From Acephala macrosclerotiorum (taxonomy: Eukaryota > Ascomycota > Leotiomycetes > Helotiales > Mollisiaceae): a stretch of DNA of 64,000 bases. The stretch covers positions 84,126 to 148,125 of the forward strand of contig MU119336.1 of NCBI GenBank assembly GCA_014904845.1, given 5' to 3'. Both the position numbers and the translations under genes were made by a program. The notes under the pieces are model-generated. The model was not told where the DNA came from, ran no database searches, and saw nothing but the letters and a program-made list of their open reading frames with translations. Shown here piece by piece: positions 12,331-23,292 of this stretch (positions are counted from its first letter, which is position 1; every line of letters begins with the position of its first letter).

Positions 12331-13400
12331 TCAAATATAACTCACCTCAACAACATCAGTCGTATCTAACGGAAACGTAACCGCCGTAATAACAGCCCCA
12401 TCCGCAACAATATCAGCCGCAACGGCCGTCCCCGAATTAGGATAAACAGGCTGCCCATCCTGCGAATCGACCCCCGCAACAGCAACACAGTCCGTGAACG
12501 TCACCGTCCCAAAATTCGCAAAGGGCACTAAACCCCCACTACTAAAATCCTCCACGATCCAAACTGCATTCGTGCCTTGCAGCGTCGCCGTCCCAGGAGC
12601 GGTGAGACTTGTAGTTACTTGAACTCCGGTGTTTTGGTTAGTGGTTCCACAATTGGCGGTTGAGGTGTTCAACGCAACACAAAGTATGGTAACCTCATCC
12701 CCCGCATTAACGACAAGATCATAATCTGTCCAGCCGTTGGGATACCATTCCCACCATGCGTTGTATTGGTATGAGTATGCTCCCGATGAGGAAACGGTTA
12801 CGCCCCAGTCGACGCCGGATTGGAGGATTGCATCTGAGTCGTCAATTCCTACCCAGGCAGTGCCCCACCAGGCTGGGAATGTGTTAATATGTGACGTTGT
12901 TGGAGGAAGTGAGGGGATATGTTGAGCGATGGCGGAAGCGGGCCGCATGGAGGGTAGGAGGGGGGCGGGGCAAAGAGGTGGGCGGAATAGCAAATAGAAG
13001 GGAACGTACTTCCAGCACCAGCAACAGGTGGAGCGGGGAGAGGCACGACGAAGGAACCGGCTATGGCGAAGAAGGTCGTGCCGGAGGGTGGGGCTTGGAT
13101 TACGCCGCCGGCCCAGTTGGTATAGCTGCCCGACAATTAGAAAATCCCCTTTCTTGTAAGATGGGTGAAGGAAAATGAGGGAAAGAGTGCTAACACATAC
13201 TACAAAGTGGCATTCCCAGCCTCAAGGCCATTGCTCTCAGGAAGAACAGCTGGGATTGGAAGCTGGGACCCTACATTGCCCCGACGGTCTTTGCGGCCTT
13301 GGATGCGTCTTGCTAGACGCTCTTCACCGGAGAGTGTAGGAGCGGCGAGGAGGGGTGATGCGAGGAGAGTGGTTGTGAGAGCGATGGTGGAGAACTTCAT
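12331..13400 (-). CDS. Secreted glutamic (G1, eqolisin) peptidase
   Basis: Exons on the minus strand are 13400-13201, 13125-13010 and 12872-12331, joined to 285 aa. Intron 1 runs GTATGT..CAG with a CTAAT branch; intron 2 is 137 bp and runs GTACGT..CAG. The family is the acid endopeptidases exemplified by aspergillopepsin II and scytalidoglutamic peptidase. A signal peptide (MKFSTIALTTTLLASPLLAAP) is followed by a basic propeptide (LARRIQGRKDRRG) and a mature domain starting near YYTNWAGGV. The two catalytic positions are visible: Gln123 in ILQSGVDW and Glu213 in WIVEDFSSG. The diagnostic WWEWYP loop is at 145-150, and one cysteine pair is possible (170, 180). Length suits the family. Expected role: extracellular protein breakdown at low pH. 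Confidence 0.88.
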
Positions 13401-14483
13401 TATTGAGATTTGGAGGTAGAAAGAAGGACGGAAATGAGGTGTGATGTGTTTGGGGGGATTTTTGGCTTCTGCGATGGAAGCTTGCCTTCTTCTATAGACA
13501 TCTCGAGAATAGTGGTGGACTGAGGGCAATCCTGGCTGGTTGGCATGATCTTGCAGGTACTCGCCCGTCCATGGGCTACTTCGAGGAAGCGTCCAAATCT
13601 CCTTGCAGAACAGTGCAAATGAACAAGGATAAGAAGAGACATTCCAGCCTCGACATCTGACCTACTTCTCATTCCAATATCTTGCTTGCTTCCCCGGACT
13701 TGAGACCAGAGAAAGCTAGAATGCAGGCGTGTGGAGGGAAGAGTGTAGAAGCACTTGCTGTACTTGCATCTATCAATGAGCTGTGCCTCCCAACTAGTAT
13801 CATCAGACAAACAGAAATCCACATGCTAGCACTTGCTATCTTGTCATTGGGTCATGTGTGATCGAAGAAGAAGCGTCGTGAAAAGAAAAGTCCGCAAGAA
13901 GCAGGTCACTGCTGTGCCTCCGCCTCCCAATATTCTGTGCCTGCATCAAGCTTTCATCCCTGCACCTGCGCTGCAGCTCAGAGCACTGACGCCAATGAGA
14001 AGAAAGTATGCGCTTGGGATGACCGGCTTATAAACTGATTTGAAAGAAACCGTTGAAGATCAGATGAGAAAGTTGGGATGAAACGTGTGATTGGGACGCG
14101 AGGAAACTTTTCGTCCGAAAGAGGGCGGACCGTGCCGCCTAGCCCCTCTGGAACCTCAGACGGGAAAGATGATGCCGAATGTGGTGGGTGGCATAAGCAA
14201 TATCGACAAGGCTGAGGACCAAAGAGGGAAGTGACATCCCTGCGCAGTCCTAGCTGCATGTGTCCCCGCATGGAACCCTGGAAACTGGAAGCCGAAGCAC
14301 GAGAAGATCAGATGAGTTGAGGTCGGGAAGGTTTTGGCGATGAGGGCGCGAAGTGGAAACGGTGATTTGTTAACTATCACGATGTTGATTCGTGTTGTGC
14401 ATTATATCTCGAGTCTCGACTTCTAGTGGTCCCTGTCGGGCTCCCGATTGGTGTGCCCCTTAAACGCAATGTTCCTACTCTCT
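13401..14483. other. Spacer between two minus-strand genes
   Basis: Upstream of the eqolisin gene and downstream of the E2/F-box gene. ORFs here are short, overlap in all frames and resemble no family. Presumed promoter of the peptidase on the minus strand. Confidence 0.45.
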
Positions 14484-16529
14484 TCATCGTCGTCCACCGG
14501 GTCTGATGTGAAAGTTGTACTGCCCGTTCTTTCCTGGCTTCGGAGGAGGAAGGAAGAATACCCCTAGCTGGACAGCAATGTTGGGCTCCCTCTCTCTCCT
14601 CAAAGACATAGCTTGTCCTTGGTTGAGCGGCATCCCACAATAGCCAATCCTCCAAGCCATCTTCATCCTCTCTTTCAAGAATGTACACCACCAGTCCTTG
14701 CCTTTGCCAGCAGTCGGTATGCCCATTGCTATCAAAAATTCATTGAAGTTGTTGACCAAATGAATCTCCTTGATACTTTCAGCAAGTGCCTTCGCCCCGC
14801 CTGGAGCAGGAGCACCATGCCGTTCAAAAGCGTTATCTCGAAGTTGTTTGACTGTCCGGCGTGGAGTGCCGATAGCGATGCGACGAAAGAGGTTGAGGAA
14901 CATGAGGATTCGGTATGATGTTTTGCTCGCCTCGAAAGTCTTCTGGAGACGATACTCGGAGACAGAGGTTGGCTCTAGATACGCCAATTCCGGGTGCTTT
15001 AGCAGCACACCCTTGACGTTCCGAAGGACTGCTTCTATGATGAGTTTCTGAATCATATCTTGCGATATTGGGATGTCAGAAATGAGTGTATGGATGAGTA
15101 AGTGCCCAATATTGGGGATGTAATCTCGCGAACTTTTTCCGTGTAAAAAGCCATCGACAAGTTCGTTTGACTCCTTCAAGATCCAATCTTCCTCTGTAGC
15201 TTTGCAGAGAAGGAGATGAAAGATGTGGAAATATGACTCGATTGCTTTCTCGGATGCATGTTCAAGAGTACTCTTGGCTTTCTCTTCGTACGGATAAATT
15301 GGAGACCGGTATGTTGTTTCTTCGGTCTCTTTGTTGAGCTTGATAATGATGTCGTTCAGAAACTTGAAGATAATGTGAACGGAGTCGGCACCTTCAAGTC
15401 CTGCACCGCGCGCAATGTCTTCGAGTGCGCCGTCTACACCACCTCGCACTCTTTTCCAATGAGTCTCAGAGATGGGAAGTGGTAGCCAATATCTGAAGGG
15501 AACTCCTTGGACAGAGCGTCTGACACCTATAAGTCTCGTCAGTATCAAATAAGCAGACTCTGGGAAGTAGAAAGCCGCCCTCGTCTTTCATGGTCAAAGC
15601 ACTCTATCCGCACTCTATCCGCACGTACCAAGATTGAAAGCGTCGTCAGACAGAATATCGAACTCAGATACGATGAGAATTTGATTTCCACTCTCATTCT
15701 CCTTAATTGCAGCGACTCCAATACCTAGGTCTGAAGTCATATAATCTTTCTTCATGGTGAAGCACTGAAGTTCACGAGTGCGAATGACATTGTACTTAGC
15801 TATGAGCACCGCGATCCTTGGCCATGCTTCGGCAAATGCTAGAAGATCTTCTGATTCGAGGTACCAAAAGATAGAGAGAAACATCTCGTCTGGTAATTGA
15901 ACAGTCCGTATGGCTGAAGGCCGAGAAGCAGCCATGGTCAGGTGGGCGGATTCAGTTGAATTTTGCTGTTCAAGCCTCCCATTGTCGATATTGGCAGGAT
16001 CCTCTGATTTAAGGGATTTGGTCTGGCTACCAAAATGACATTTGTCGCATTGATAGGGTGGAGTATCGGCATTCTCTTGCATATGAAGGTTTCGGAAATC
16101 CTCCAATGTGAAGAAGAATTCGCCTCCAATCTGGACCCGATTAGCAGTGGATTAATCTGCGCTCCCAAAACCGCTCACCTGTTGAATACGATCACTAGAA
16201 AAGAAGCTGAATAGCTGAATAGCAATCCCTTTCAACGTATAAGCCGGCGTGTAGTCCATCTTCGTATCCAGAATCGAAGCACAGATATGGCCAGCTTCTT
16301 TGATGTTCGGATGGGTGACTTTGGAATCCATGCGTATGACCGGAGGAACCAGTGGATAGTCTGAAGTGAAGTTTATTGTGAGATGCATTTCTCCATAACC
16401 TTCGACTGTCAGAATCAAGCAGCCTGTTGAAATGTCCTCTTCTTGGATGTGAAGCTCAATATCAGGGTAGGGCTTCGTTTGCATCTCTGCAATATCTTGC
16501 AAGAGACGTAGGCGAAGTAGTGATGCCAT
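14484..16529 (-). CDS. Ubiquitin-conjugating (E2-like) domain fused to an F-box protein
   Basis: Exons are 16529-16179, 16130-15629 and 15526-14484 (631 aa). Intron 1 is 48 bp with a CTAAT branch, intron 2 is 102 bp with a CTGAC branch, and both keep frame. Residues 1-117 form a UBC fold: HPNI at 73-76 and the presumed active Cys83 in GHICASIL, followed by a YTPAYTLKGIAIQLFSFF helix. A short CxxC pair (145, 148 in YQCDKCHFG) leads to an F-box at about 194-229 (QLPDEMFLSIFWYLESEDLLAF). The long C-terminal region (about 290-600, including GVRRSVQG and ELAYLEPTSVSEYRLQKTFE) is helical and, from memory, conserved in ascomycete proteins of this architecture. Inference: one polypeptide carries both the E2 activity and the Skp1-binding receptor of an SCF-type ligase. 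Activity depends on whether Cys83 is charged with ubiquitin. Confidence 0.8.
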
Positions 16530-17014
16530 TTCGGGCAGGTGTGGAGGACAGCGTATTCAGATGAAGCTTCGACCTTTCGTGCTGCAGGGCTCAGATGAAT
16601 CCCAGATAGTGGAGTGACGTGCACGGCAAAGGATTGACTTCAAAGGGGGGCTTGTTTGGTGTCAAGCACCAGTCCGAGAGACGAGTTGTCGATTCGAGAG
16701 CCCCAGAAGCAAGGAAAACAGAGAGCGAGCTGTTGATGAAGCACGAATAATGGACGTGTTGAAGAGAAGAGAAGTCGCGAATCGCAGGTCGCGTCGAAAC
16801 ACGAGATAGCGGGGGGTATCTACCCTTTTCACGTGAATCAGCCCCTAGTCGACCCCTGAATGCTGCACGGCCTGGGGCTATTGCCGCTGGTCTATTTAAA
16901 GGGGTTCTAGGGCTTTGATGGCTCCACTTAAATCTCCTCGCTGTCATCTCGAGACATTTCGTTTGTATTTGCTTTCAAATTCTTGTCAGAATTCAGGATG
17001 CCGTCGTATTGATA
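16530..17014. other. Upstream region of the E2/F-box gene
   Basis: No gene supported. A 118-codon open frame at 16591-16947 (minus) is basic and low in family-like features. The segment probably holds the promoter and leader of the minus-strand gene starting at 16529. Confidence 0.4.
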
Positions 17015-18577
17015 TCAACACACCTCTCCCAACGCTCTTCTCCCCTCCAGGCTGATGTCATCTAGAGCCATCGCACCTTTCATCTTCCTCTCGTTCTGCT
17101 GGCTCAACACCAACTCGCTTCCGGCTCCATCGAGGTACTTGTAGTCCTCGGGCGGTACTCCAGCTACAAGGTCTTTCCAATGTTGTCTGATGTACACAAT
17201 ATTTGCAGGCGTTGAAGGAGCTGCTGGGATGTAGCAAACGCTCGCCGGACCGCTCCCGTTATGTGTTGTCTCGACAGCATGGCACATCTATTTTTCTGTC
17301 AGCTCAGGCACGAAAACTCGTTCACGTCTTTCAGATGAACATCCACCTCATCTGAATCTAGGGAAATCACCTACGTCCGTATGCCACCAAATCGTATCCC
17401 CAGGCTCCATATCTGGAACGCTCATCAAAGTCTCCTCAAGATACAAATGTGGATGACTCTCCCTACTCAACAACTGCGAGTCCCACCTATACGCCCCGGG
17501 AAACCATCCACTTTCATCATCAATCTCCCACTTTTTAGCATCCTTCCAATCTCCTTCCTCAGGAGCTTTGAAAAACGGCCTCAAAACCATATACGCAGTC
17601 ACAACCTTAATATCAGGAACCAACATCAATCCCCCTTCTCCAGGTTTGCAACCCGTCAACGCAGTCCAGCCTTGAAAAGCGCGCATCACGCTGCATTGCG
17701 CACCGCCAGGGAACATGGCCGGGTTGGCGAGTTTGCGGTACGCCATATCGTACGGATCATAATCTTCCGGTCTACCGGATAGGATTGCATCGTAAGTCTT
17801 CAGGTATGAAGGATCAGCCCACCGAGAGAGCGAGCCGCCATCAATATGTGGGCCCAGACCAAGGAATTCCTGTCCAGGATGTCGGATGCGGAGACCGTCT
17901 GGGTAGAGGATTGGCTCACTTTGAGCTTCCTTCTCAGCAGGAGGGAGGGAGGAGTCTGTCCACAGTGAGTTCAAGAGACGCTGTATCTGCAAGTGTCGTT
18001 TGTTGGTCTTGATTTTGAGCTGAACTGGGCTCGAGTAGAGATGGTATATCGCGACGCTCTTCGCTGGCCACCCAGTCACTGTTTCTTTGTTGTTTGCGAT
18101 GAAGGCTTTTAGGTCTTCGAAGTATTGCGTTGCTTCGGTCTTGGAGATGACGCCTCGTATTATGCAGCAGCCCGCTTCTTTCATAGTCTCTAGGGCTCTG
18201 GGATCTGTTAAGATTTCATCTGCTTGGAAGATTGGGACGGAAGTGTTTCCATGTGATGCAAGTCGTGAAGTCACGTCGTTCAGGGTATTGCAAGTCTTTA
18301 TCCATGCTGCTTTGAGATTATCTGCTCCATACTCGTCGATTATTCTTGCTTTGAGGTCCTTTTGGAAGATATCGGTGAGGTCGTTGTCCTTGGGTGTGAA
18401 TGAGGGCCAGCCTTCAGGCCAGGTCGAGGTTTTTGAGGGCACGTTTGAGATGTTACTTGAGTAAGACGATTCCAAAGCTCCTTGATTGATTTTCGTGTAC
18501 AGAAGATGCATCTCTCGAGATAAGGTTAAGTGATACACAGAAGTGGGGGAAGCCTGGATCACCTGACCATGGATCAT
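17015..18577 (-). CDS. DUF1479-family Fe(II)/2-oxoglutarate dioxygenase-like protein
   Basis: Exon 1 18577-17375 and exon 2 17287-17015, joined over an 87-bp GTAGGT..TAG intron, give 491 aa. The protein belongs to the DUF1479 (YbiU-like) group, with a jelly-roll dioxygenase fold. The iron-binding facial triad is visible: His244 and Asp246 in GLGPHIDGGSLSRWADPSY, and the distal His in PGDTIWWHTD (His399) at the splice junction. The following exon opens MCHAVETTHNGSG, which is how the family continues, so the join is well supported. Substrate is unknown in fungi. Its start lies only about 120 bp from the stop of the next minus-strand gene (18697), leaving little room for a separate promoter. 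An alternative start is Met23 (MHLLYTKI). Confidence 0.82.
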
Positions 18578-18696
18578 CTATTCAATCTGCCTGTATCAGA
18601 GCTAGGCAGTGCATCAATTGCTCCATTCCTTCACACAAACATATCCAATGAACACCAAACCTCCTCAGATGAGCTCCAAAATATCAAAACCCCACC

Positions 18697-19571
18697 TTAA
18701 ACTTTAACAAACTCCCAAACAATCCCATCATCCCTCCCCTCCCCAACCTTCGCTAACCTCTCCTCCCCCCTCTCAATCAACATTCCAACCTTCCACAATC
18801 TCTCAAAATGCGTCATCTGCAAAATATACCCTCCATCCGGACACAATCTCACACAGAAGTTCTCCCTGCTCGATGAATTAGCCCTTTTCCCTCATGCTCA
18901 TTCTCATTCCCATTCCCATCCCTCACCCTCCTCCTTCCCGGAGTCTCGACTCCAGAAGTTACAAGCCCAAAAGGGATGGTAAGAAATTATGAGGCCGTTT
19001 TGGAGTGGGGTCAAGAGATGGAATATAGCAAAGGGGAAAGACAGGCTTACCATCCTTGATGTCTGTCGGCTGTGCAACGCAGCTTGCCTCTGTTGTCATG
19101 CCCGAGGTACCGTCCTGAGACGGTGTTGCGGAAGCCGAGCCAGCCTTTGGTTTCTATGCATGCCCAGCTGCAAGATCCCGGGATTAGCAAATTCCTCTTT
19201 AGATGTGCCTCAAGAGGAGTTTGGGTGAAAGCACACTATACGAGGATGTCTCGAGAGTACGTGAGATAGGACAGTATCTCTTTGGGAAAATACCAAGACT
19301 GCATGAAACCTGATGATACTTACTGAATAGACCCCCTCCCACCAGGAGGGGCAAGAACAAGCTGCCCATCAACCAGCGTAAGCACATGTCCAGATTCACT
19401 AGAGCGGATGATGAACGTGTTGCCTGGCCAGGGAACTGAAGAGGTAGGTTTGAAGGGAGTCAGAGGGTCTTGTTCATCTAGGAAGGTGGCGACGGTTTCG
19501 GGGGGTGTCATGGCACCGTGGACGGTGGATTCGTCGTCCATTGGGAAGGGGTCGAGTTGATTGAGGACCAT
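18697..19571 (-). CDS. Small beta-trefoil/fascin-like protein, uncharacterised
   Basis: Three exons: 19571-19324, 19167-19051 and 18865-18697 (177 aa). Introns are 156 bp (GTAAGT..GCTAAT..CAG) and 185 bp (GTAAGC..GCTAAT..CAG), and the frame is kept at both. The protein has an acidic N-terminus followed by a run of beta-strand motifs: WPGNTFIIRSSESGHVLTL, then GWLGFRNTVSGRYLGHD, then DGGYILQMTHFERLWKV. The recurring pattern of exposed glycine followed by YLGHD/YILQM resembles one beta-trefoil of the fascin or actin-crosslinking type, which is a fold guess, not a proof. No signal peptide. The middle exon is too short to be seen as an open frame alone, so this gene is easily missed or truncated in automatic annotation. 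Confidence 0.7.
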
Positions 19572-20163
19572 GATTGCGGGGTATGGCGGGGTGCTGGTGG
19601 GGGTTGGAGGAGTGTAGATAGGGAGAGGTGAATCGGCGCGTGTGGATTTATTAGAGGAAGTATATGAGCCTAGGAGTCACGAGGTGGATGGGACGAGAGC
19701 CGTGGTTACAATGGGTGGCAGTGTTGACAGACACAATGGAGGACCCCGCAGCATGTAGCTGTGGGAAGAAGCTGCATCTTGGTCAGCGATCAAAATGGGA
19801 TGAATTTGGGGTAGGAAAGATGAACCCTAGTTAATTTTGACCTGTTACTCTTCGTTTCAGTACCATAAAAGCTAGAACTGAAGTGATCGAGCTCTTGAAG
19901 CTCAACGTAAGAATCGGAACGTCGATGCTGAGGTCGTCGACAAAAGTGCGAAGAATTGACTTGACACGCTTCACTGCTTTCCAATCTGCTCTCATTCTTT
20001 ACATTGCTCTAACAATGGCCGTTTGGCGAAGCGCTCTGGATGGAGATGAAAGGCGGGAGCTGGAGCCTGATGAGCTGATAAGGGTCACGTGTTGACGTGT
20101 CACCAATCTTTCTAAAAGCAGTGGACAAGTGAAGCTTCATATCAACACGAACATCTAGCTATC
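19572..20163. other. Divergent upstream region
   Basis: No gene supported. It lies between the starts of a minus-strand gene (19571) and a plus-strand gene (about 20164-20300), so it probably carries both promoters. Confidence 0.5.
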
Positions 20164-22298
20164 ATGCCTACCACATTCGACCCCTAACTCTGCGGTGCTC
20201 AATTCCGAGTGTCTCTGCGAATGCTGAGGTGAGGTCGGAATATTTTTGAGTCGTGAGCAGGAGCTGGAGAAGCAAAATTTCGTGCATAAGAGCGCCCTGA
20301 TGCTCTCCAACCCGTCAAACTACCGCCACGCCCGAGGCTCAGACGAACCCGTTACCAAGCACCTAGCAACGCATCCGCTCTGCCACGCATGTAGCCGCAG
20401 GATCTTGACTGGTAACTATGTCGTCGCATGTAAGATCCTGCTGTGTCCATCTTCACGCACCCCGCTGTAATCTAGCTGACCTGTCACAGTATTCAGCAAT
20501 GCAGCCTCACCAACCTATGATGGATACTCCTCCCCCTTTCTCTTCCCGGACCCTGGAATGGACTGGAACCTCGTGCTGAAAGGCGATCAACGCTACAGAA
20601 CCTGCCGCTATCCACATTGTTCTCGGTGCGCCGAATCCCCCGATGTATATATTGTACACTCCGACTGCTTGAAGGTCTTTGAAGGAACGGGAAAGCAGGT
20701 ATCCCACATTTGGATAACAGCAGCATGGAGAAGCCCTTGGAAAGCGGCTCCGAACATCCATAAGATGATGCCTATGGCAGAGGTTGATCCCAAAGTGTTG
20801 TTTGATAGATATGAAAGCTTTGGCATACCGCAGATGGCGACACTACCCGTAGAGATATTGTGGCAGATCAGAGACTTCTCCGAAAAGGCTACATTGTGGA
20901 GGTATGCAGCTGTCCTGAGCCTTGCAGCCCAGCTTCCAGATGCCGACCCAGGGGCAATCTTCCGAGAACTCATATGCCAAGTGAAGTCATGGAGGCGAGG
21001 ATCCAGTCCGATAAAAAGAGTATCTCTGCCACCTATATTTACGCCAACAGCGCAATTTCTGAGAATAGGCATTGATTCACGTGGTATCAATAGTCTTGAA
21101 CGAATTACAACAGCTGAGGCGCCAATTGTGGATACACTTTCTCCATATTATATTGTGGAGGATGAAGAGCATTTCAATGGCGTGCTCTACGAGTACATAG
21201 TAAGGTAATACCTCTGTCTAGCCTCAGCTGCTAACAAGATGAAGGATGGTCTTCTCCGCCTACAATTGCCTCAAGGTCACAAAGGATTCCGCATATGGGA
21301 CACTCCATACCGCCCACTAAAATCCTGTGAATTCTTTCCGAAACAACCTGATGATTCTTGTTACATGCGTACCATCAATCTCAAGCGGACTGCGGGCCTC
21401 ACATTCTTCTACGGCTTCGATAGTCTATATGCGATACACAACCATACATCAAAGCATCCATCTGCAGCAGCAACTTTTCGGGGATTTTTAGGTTCAAAGA
21501 TGGACCGAGAGCATAAATTCTGGCTGTTTTCCCCTCTGGCGGATAATGAGGCAATTGAGGCCCTGCAGATCTATCGCAAGTACATGTTCCTTGAACCTTT
21601 TGACATACAGGTAAGCTTTTCGTCACAATTTGAGACAGCGCTTGACTTCCTAGCTCCTCACAAGCCAGAATCGAGCTTCGACTTTCAGCATGCCTAGATC
21701 GATACGTGGCGACCTTGTACGACTTGGGCGCTCTCCATTGACGACTTTGATATACCAGGAACCTGACTTTTATGAACCGATACCAACAATCGGTGTCTAC
21801 AATGATGATGCTGGAGATTCTTGCCATGGCGCCTCAAACATACTTCCGAAGGTTTTCTTGCGGTCAAATTCCCCTCACACCCTCACATGTGGCGGATGGG
21901 CTTTCCATTCGTGCGCGCCCCTTGATAATGTCTCCCTGGCGGCCATCTTCTACGATCCTCTTCGCTCGTTTTGCAAAGGCATCTTGCTTCACTACCTTGA
22001 CGACACGCGGCTGGCCTTGGGTCAATGCGGTATTGGGGTATTCCCAGAGAAGAGAATTGTTTCTCCTCTTATGTTTTACTTCAAGGCCATCAGTTTACGC
22101 AGGCCACCGACCTCACGTCGCTACCAGGGGATGTTAGTCGATTTTTCCAGCGCTGACACGCAAGCTTCAGATTGGAGCGATTGGGAAGGCCGGAGTATGG
22201 CTGGCACTGCCAACTTTTGGTTCAATCATAGGTCCGCAACTTTGACCTTTGAATCTTGTGAGCCTAACGGAACCACACCCGCCAGCGAGTCACCTTGA
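20164..22298 (+). CDS. Uncharacterised ascomycete protein with N-terminal Cys pairs; 5' end doubtful
   Basis: From an ATG at 20300 the exons are 20300-20429, 20490-21199, 21245-21610 and 21654-22298 (616 aa). All joins are GT..AG and keep frame; the second intron is only 39-45 bp. CHACSRRI is followed, across intron 1, by CRYPHCSRC, so four to five cysteines may bind zinc. The rest is a mixed alpha/beta region with no recognised catalytic motif. A likely true first exon lies upstream: the frame from 20164 reads MPTTFDP, TAA (20185-20187), LCGAQFRVSLRML, then a GTGAGG donor. The LCGAQFR string resembles the N-terminus of a fungal family, and the TAA would be one C-to-T change from CAA. The locus may therefore be a gene with a late start or a recent pseudogene. 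Confidence 0.6.
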
Positions 22299-23292
22299 AC
22301 ATCCCATTTTGCATATTGTCAAGACATATAAGGCCACGAGATTTGTAGCATGTTGCTGAGGGCGATTGACAACCATTATCATGGCAGGTCTCTTGCACCG
22401 CCACCACTTGAATACTTTTCGGTAAGAGTAGGACCCATTTGCAAGACTTGGCGTGTCCCTGGACATTTTGGATGTCCTGGTCACGAGACTAGCCTCATCT
22501 ACTCGATGATTAGATACCACAGCATAGAAGGTCGCGCTTCTGGCTTCTATTCTCTCCGCGCGTTTACGCTTCTTGCTCCCTCAGATTAAGCCTCATGCGA
22601 TGTTCTCGTCCAATGAAGTGCTTTTGCCCAATGGCATGCCGATCTCTGCATCCAAATGCTGACAGCCAATCAGAGGTCTCCTCGCGTCTGCAACGCGCCA
22701 ACATAAAACATCGAACCAAGAACCGCCAAACCAGCAGTCTCACCTTGCCGCGAACAAAGACGTATCTACTGGTTCTCGCCACCTCTCTCATCTGATACTA
22801 GAATTTCAACTCCCTGGTCTATCTTTCATTGTCTCCTCCAAACGGGTCAAGGACCCGGTTTCATTTCGTGAACCGCCGCGAACATGCGACGAGTCCTCGG
22901 GGAACGAAGACAAAGCCTCCAGAGGGACCAAAGTCGGTCGCTTCTTCGTGACCTCTGGAATTTGAAACCGATAGACAGATGCTACAAGATGGTGCATGTC
23001 TCCCGGAGAATGGGAAGCACCTTCGCCCGAGTTCTCTCCTTACGCGATATCGCTCTTTCGTCGTTGATCTTCTGTCTTTTCATTTCCTTGAGTTGTTTTG
23101 GTTGTCATTCTTTCGTTTCATTCTATACTTTGAGTCGCGATATACCCAAGTTTCTTATACCTCGATAGACGAACCCACGTGGGACATTTTTCACTTCTTC
23201 TCCAGCGGCGCAGGGCTTCGCCATCACCAGGCATCACATCCTTCGCTGCGGGTCACAACTACTCAGCCAGCAGCGAGATAAACGTGCAAATC
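22299..23292. other. Spacer and promoter of the mucin-like gene
   Basis: Short ORFs only, for example 22350-22589, with no family resemblance. The last 300 bp are rich in C/T and TTC runs, as in a fungal promoter and leader of the gene at 23293. Confidence 0.45.

Noticed and set aside
13400..13822. 140-codon minus-strand ORF upstream of the eqolisin start
   Set aside because: Overlaps the promoter/start of the peptidase, no domain and unlikely composition.
16591..16947. 118-codon minus-strand ORF between two genes
   Set aside because: Arg/Pro/Ser-rich without pattern; better explained as leader/promoter.
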